Assembly (NCBI GenBank): GCA_022495995.1
Contig: JAFEMH010003611.1
Span: forward strand, 62,001 to 126,000
Origin: Adenophora triphylla var. japonica
Taxonomy: Eukaryota; Streptophyta; Magnoliopsida; Asterales; Campanulaceae
Direction of reading: 5' to 3'
DNA length: 64,000 bases
A model generated the notes under the pieces. It worked only from the letters and a program-made list of their open reading frames with translations, did not search any database and had not been told where the DNA came from. Made by a program: the position numbers and the translations under genes. This document shows, piece by piece, positions 60,010 through 64,000 of this stretch. Each line of letters begins with the position of its first letter. Positions within the stretch are counted from its first letter, which is position 1.

Positions 60010-62600
60010 TTCCACCTGTACATTCCCTTTTTTTAGAAAGCTTTAAATCATCCATACAGCTAACCCTATAATGTACTTTCAGTGGCTTATTGGTAAAGCA
60101 AAAATCTCTTCCTAAATATGATAATAAACCAAGTTACAAAGACGTTGAAATTTCCTATAATTATGTCAGCAAAAGTGAACGAAATATAAGGAAAAAACAA
60201 CTTAATTTACACTACAGAAATATAAAAAATAAAAGAAAAGAATAAAACACAAAAAAGTACTCTCCATCCGTCAAAGCATTTCTCATCCGTCTCCACCTCC
60301 AGAATAACATGCCCAAAAAAATATCCATTAAAAAAAAGAGTTCATGTAAAAGAATGCTAAAATTACAGAGTACATTGTTTGTATGGAAGAACATGAATTA
60401 ACAACATTGAGTTTTTAATTTTTTCTACTTTTGAAATACAATATCTTTAAATTTGAAATCCTTTATTTCTTTCAATTTCGTTTTTATGCTAAAATTATTT
60501 TTTATTTCAAATTAAACTATTGTTTTTGGAAAAACAAAATAAATTACTTCTCCGTCTTGAAATGACTGCTAACAACTATTTCAAAAAATGAGGAATTTTG
60601 TTCAATAATTTGAAAGAGTTGTTATTTTGGGATTTATTTTTTTAAAATGAAATATTTTGAGAAAAAAAATCCATTTATAGTAATACAAATTATTATATTA
60701 TTCAACTTTCAAAACTATAACAACCTTTCAATTTTCAAAAATACGTCAAAAAGTAAGTCAAAAAGTAAGTCCACATGATAATTGACATAAATTTATTTCC
60801 CTTAAAATATATTTAAAAATTAAAATAATACCTTCTGTTTGATGCGTTATTAAAATAATACTCTACCAAAAGAAGGATCCTAATTTCTAATTAACTTCAT
60901 TACTGTCTATAAAAAATGAAATCAACTTATTGAGATACTTTTCTGATTGATATTATTATAGAATATAAAAATTTTTCAAATCTCGTAACACAATAATTAT
61001 GGGAACTTTTCAAAGTCACCGCAATTATTGTAACAAATCTTAACTTAATTAAAAATGAACAATCTTTCTTTTTTTTAGAACAATTTTTTTTCATTTTCAA
61101 AATTTTACTTCTACAAAATCCTAGAAAAAGTTTGACCAAATAACAATATTGTAAAAGAAAAAACAAAAACAAAATTAAAGATACATCAAAATTCTATCAA
61201 GCACTGTCGCTACAGATACCAGCCAATGAAATGTGAACCCTAGAAAACGAATAGACTGTAGATGTCCTCCCATCGTCCCCGCTTCCGCCGGTGGTCGTAC
61301 ACTCCCATCAGAAAACAAAAAAAAAACCTCAATCCCTTAGTTGAACACCAACCACATCATTCTCAAGTTCGGCACTGCATTCAACCTTTAGAATCTCCCT
61401 AAGCGACGGAGAGTCAAATCCTCAACTCCGCACAACCGCTACCACCATCGTGTACTTCGCATCTGTATCACGGACGATGTCGCCGCGTCAGCTTTAATCT
61501 TCTTCATAGCCTTCCTCCGCCCGCGATCCATCTTCGCCTTCGTTTGAGCTATTTTGCATAAACTCTCCCTCTTTTGAATAAAACTTTCATCTCTTCTCGA
61601 TTTTGATTGACAAAATTAAGCTTTTCGTAATTGATTTGGTGTGTGTTTTTTCGGGTAGATTATTGTATGAGAGATGGAGGAGAGAAACAATGTATAAATG
61701 AGTAAGAAGAGGAAGGGCCTAGATATGAAGATAATGTCAACAAAGTTGTATTCTGACATATATGTCCACGTGTCAAACATTTTTCAAAAAACACAAAGGG
61801 CTTGCATGCATTTAGACATGTGTCCAAAAAGTATGTTTGCATGCAACCATTTTCATTTATTTTTATAAACTGATTGTATCTAGATGTTTTTTAGTGAATG
61901 CGAAACTGTCCTAAAAGTTTCCATTTTCATTGGGCTTGATAGTGACATTTCTTGGCGGGCTTTTGCTGTTTTGGGAATGTTATGTGTTTTTTTTTTCACT
62001 TATACATTCCTTATTTTTGTAAGGCTTTAAATCATCCATTCAACTAACCCTATAATGTCCTTTCAGTGGCTTATTGGTAAAACCAAAATCTCCCCCAAAA
62101 TATGATAATAATCTCTCAAGTCCGTTTTTATGCTAAAATTATTTTTTATTTCAAATTAAACTATTGTTTTCGGAAAAAAAAAATTTACTTCCTACACCTC
62201 TAAATGACTGCTTACAACTATTTCAAAAAATGGGTTATTTTGTTCAATAATTTGAAAGAGTTGTTATTTTTGGATATACTCCCTCCGTCCCGCTACAAAT
62301 GAGACACTTACTGTTTACGCGTAAATTAAGAAAAAAATTAATGGAGAAAATGTTGTGAGTATGAAAAGTGAGATTGGAGAGAGAAATTGGGGTAGAAAAT
62401 AGTGATTTGATTGGTGTTGTGCGTATAAAAGTAAAGTAGGAGAGAGTTAGTGGGTGGAATAGTAAAGATTATTTGCCATTTTAGGAAGTGCGTAATTTGT
62501 AGTGGGACGCCCAATGAGAAAAGTGTGTGATTTGTAGCGGGACGGGGAGAGTATGTTTTTAAAGTTTAATATTTTGAGAAAAAAAATCATTTATAGTACG
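60010..62600. repeat. Internal direct duplication in the Helitron (60010-60670 and 61990-62600)
   Basis: The block with AGGCTTTAAATCATCCAT / TTTCAGTGGCTTATTGGTAA and the block TTATGCTAAAATTATTTTTT … TTGAAAGAGTTGTTATTTT occur twice in the same order. The second copy contains a Stowaway (62279-62551) that the first lacks. A further block, AATACGTCAAAAAGTAAGTC with flanks, occurs at about 59380-59530 and 60680-60840. Confidence 0.85.
62279..62551. mobile_element. Stowaway-like MITE in the Helitron duplication
   Basis: The ends CTCCCTCCGTCCCGCTACAA and, inverted, CTCTCCCCGTCCCGCTACAA are flanked by TA (62277-62278 and 62552-62553). The paralogous block at 60640 reads through the site without it. 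Confidence 0.93.
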
Positions 62601-62601
62601 T

Positions 62602-63842
62602 CTTTCACTTTTTCCATCTTCAAAATTACACACTCACTTTCCAAATTTTAAAAAGAAAAACCATCCAATTTTTGATATCCGTATCCGTATCCGCAAATAA
62701 CATATAAAAAACCTTCCATTTTTTATTATTTAAATGAATGTAAGCAATTGATATTAAAAAATTATGAAAAAAAAAATGTAAAATAACACACTCATTCCGA
62801 AAATAAGTATTTAAAAAAACAATACTGAAATTTAAACTCACAACATGATATTACACAGTAATATACACATTATAGTCGAGTACATATCACACACACATAC
62901 ACAAAGTAAACCCAAAATCCATGATTCAGTGAAAACCCAAACTTCCCACTTTATTCTTCTTCTACCTGTTTTCCATTGACCTCACCGCCAATATATGACC
63001 GCCCCACCAAGATTTCAAATAAAATTCATAGTCAAGATGAATATTTAAAAAAAAAAAATCTGAAGCCATTAAATTGGTTAAATTAGAATATCAGACAAAA
63101 AACAACAATCAAGAGCCCATCTACAAACAAACCCACATCCTATTGCAAGAACCCATTTCAATAATATGAAATATTTTGTCCCGATAATCACTAACCCAAA
63201 TATCATTTGAAAATCAATTATGTACCCACGCCCATTTTTTTTTTTTTTGTGTTCGAATCAAATGAAAATTTCTCTATATGTAGAGGAAAAAAATTATGAA
63301 TTTCGTTGGAAAAAAAAATTAAAAAAAAAATTATTGTAAGATATTAAATTTATATTAAAAAAAGGGATTTTTTTTCTGTGTTCGAATCAAATGAAATTAG
63401 TCTCTATTTGTAGTGGAAAAAAATTATGAATTTTGGTAAAAAGAAATTTTTTTAAAAAATTAATTTATTATAAAATATTTGAGGTTAAAGAAATCGGATG
63501 AAAAAAAAAAGTTAGAAATTTAAATGACGAATAGAAGGATGCCAAGTGTAACACACACACACACAAAAAAAAAAAAAAAAGGGAAAGTCCTCTTTCTCAC
63601 GCGCCATTGTCGGTGATTGTGTTTGCCATTTCCATTTTGGCCCAGTCAATATGCCACATTTTTCTCAACTTCTCTTATCTTCAATTATACCATGGGTGTA
63701 AATGACGAAATTGCCCTTTTTAGAGGCAGTTTTGGCTTCAAACGACACAATTTCGATTTTCCAAAATCAACCCATTGATGTTGACGTTTTTGAGCGGGAT
63801 TTTACCATTTTTAGAATGTCATATCTTTTTAATATAGTATAG
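62602..63842. other. AT-rich Helitron end region
   Basis: There is no coding content. A block with GTGTTCGAATCAAATGAAAT and flanks is repeated at about 63249 and 63379. Poly(A) and CA runs lie at 63550-63581. The 5' Helitron terminus closes the region. Confidence 0.5.
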
Positions 63843-63915
63843 ATATATCTCTCTCTCTCTCTAAAAATCACACACACACACACACACAAAAACCAATTTC
63901 TCCTCTCTCTCTTCG

Positions 63916-64000
63916 ATGACGACGAAGACGATGACGTCGTCGTTGAATTGTTTAAGAACACGAAGGTGTCGCGGCCGTTGTTATGGCTCCGGCTCATTTT
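63916..64000 (+). CDS. Possible start of a host gene, cut by the window end
   Basis: After CT and CA microsatellites (63848-63862 and 63869-63887) and a CTCTCTCTC stretch, a common plant 5' UTR texture, an ATG opens a frame to the window end. It encodes MTTKTMTSSLNCLRTRRC and continues Arg/Gly/Ser-rich. The local base composition shifts from AT-rich to GC-rich, as at a gene start. A second ATG at 63931 is an alternative. 28 codons are too few to name a product. It could also be a chance frame. Confidence 0.35.
   Translation, partial: MTTKTMTSSLNCLRTRRCRGRCYGSGSF

Larger units (their letters stand above)
59246..63843 (-). mobile_element. Non-autonomous Helitron
   Basis: On the minus strand the 5' end is TCTATACTATATTAAAAAG (from 63843) after an A, and the 3' end is …GCACGGGTGACGCACTAG (to 59246) before a T. 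This fits insertion between A and T without a duplication. An imperfect short hairpin (GCATC…GACGC) lies about 3 bp before CTAG. No Rep/helicase ORF is present. Inside are duplicated blocks, a GGTTTGG-rich repeat and a GC-rich part at 61200-61560 that may be captured gene DNA but codes for nothing that I recognise. Confidence 0.7.

Overview
The window is nuclear DNA of a flowering plant, most likely a eudicot. The evidence is AT-rich intergenic DNA, a three-exon plant fatty-alcohol oxidase gene with GT-AG introns, a nuclear tRNA-Asn, Stowaway MITEs, plant-type Ty3/gypsy (Tat and Tekay-like) retrotransposons, hAT and Mutator-like DNA transposons, and a Helitron. I cannot name the species.

Layout. 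1-2656: mostly non-coding, with a tRNA-Asn(GTT) on the minus strand. 2657-6736 (minus): one apparently intact host gene, a long-chain fatty-alcohol oxidase (FAO, GMC oxidoreductase) of 758 residues in three exons. A (GA)41 microsatellite directly abuts its first splice donor. 6996-8055: a fold-back Mutator-like element with arms of about 320 bp, just upstream of the FAO promoter. 8731 to about 41195: three tandem copies of a unit of about 1.15 kb, each split by different insertions. Copy A holds a Stowaway MITE, a Mutator-like element (itself holding a solo LTR and a PPR gene fragment), a decayed Tat-lineage LTR retrotransposon with antisense ORFs, and a second Mutator-like element holding a decayed hAT. 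Copy B holds a small element with a 9-bp duplication, filled with a minisatellite. Copy C holds a young gag-only LTR retrotransposon (TR-GAG type). Subtracting the insertions returns A and B to 1.14-1.15 kb and C to slightly less, which checks the element borders independently.

42054-44426: a solo LTR related to the TR-GAG LTRs. 45391-58086: a second, inverted copy of the Mutator-like element of copy A. It is split by a more complete but broken hAT and by the 3' part of another Tat-like element, with antisense ORFs, a 10 x 50 bp minisatellite and a 3' LTR. 58091-59095: three Stowaway elements. 59246-63843: a non-autonomous Helitron on the minus strand containing an internal duplication. 63916-64000: a possible host gene start that runs off the window.

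The most unusual signal cuts across element classes. Several unrelated elements carry small clusters of family-specific, CpG-rich near-palindromes: GGGCGACCGCCC, CACGACTCGTG, GCCGCACGGC and GCTCGGCCGAGC. Where a TATA box can be seen, most clusters lie just upstream of it. Two related LTRs carry different palindromes at the same homologous position, while one palindrome with flanks (19 bp) is shared between an LTR retrotransposon and a hAT DNA transposon. This looks like an exchangeable cis-element cassette and is the best candidate here for an undescribed system.
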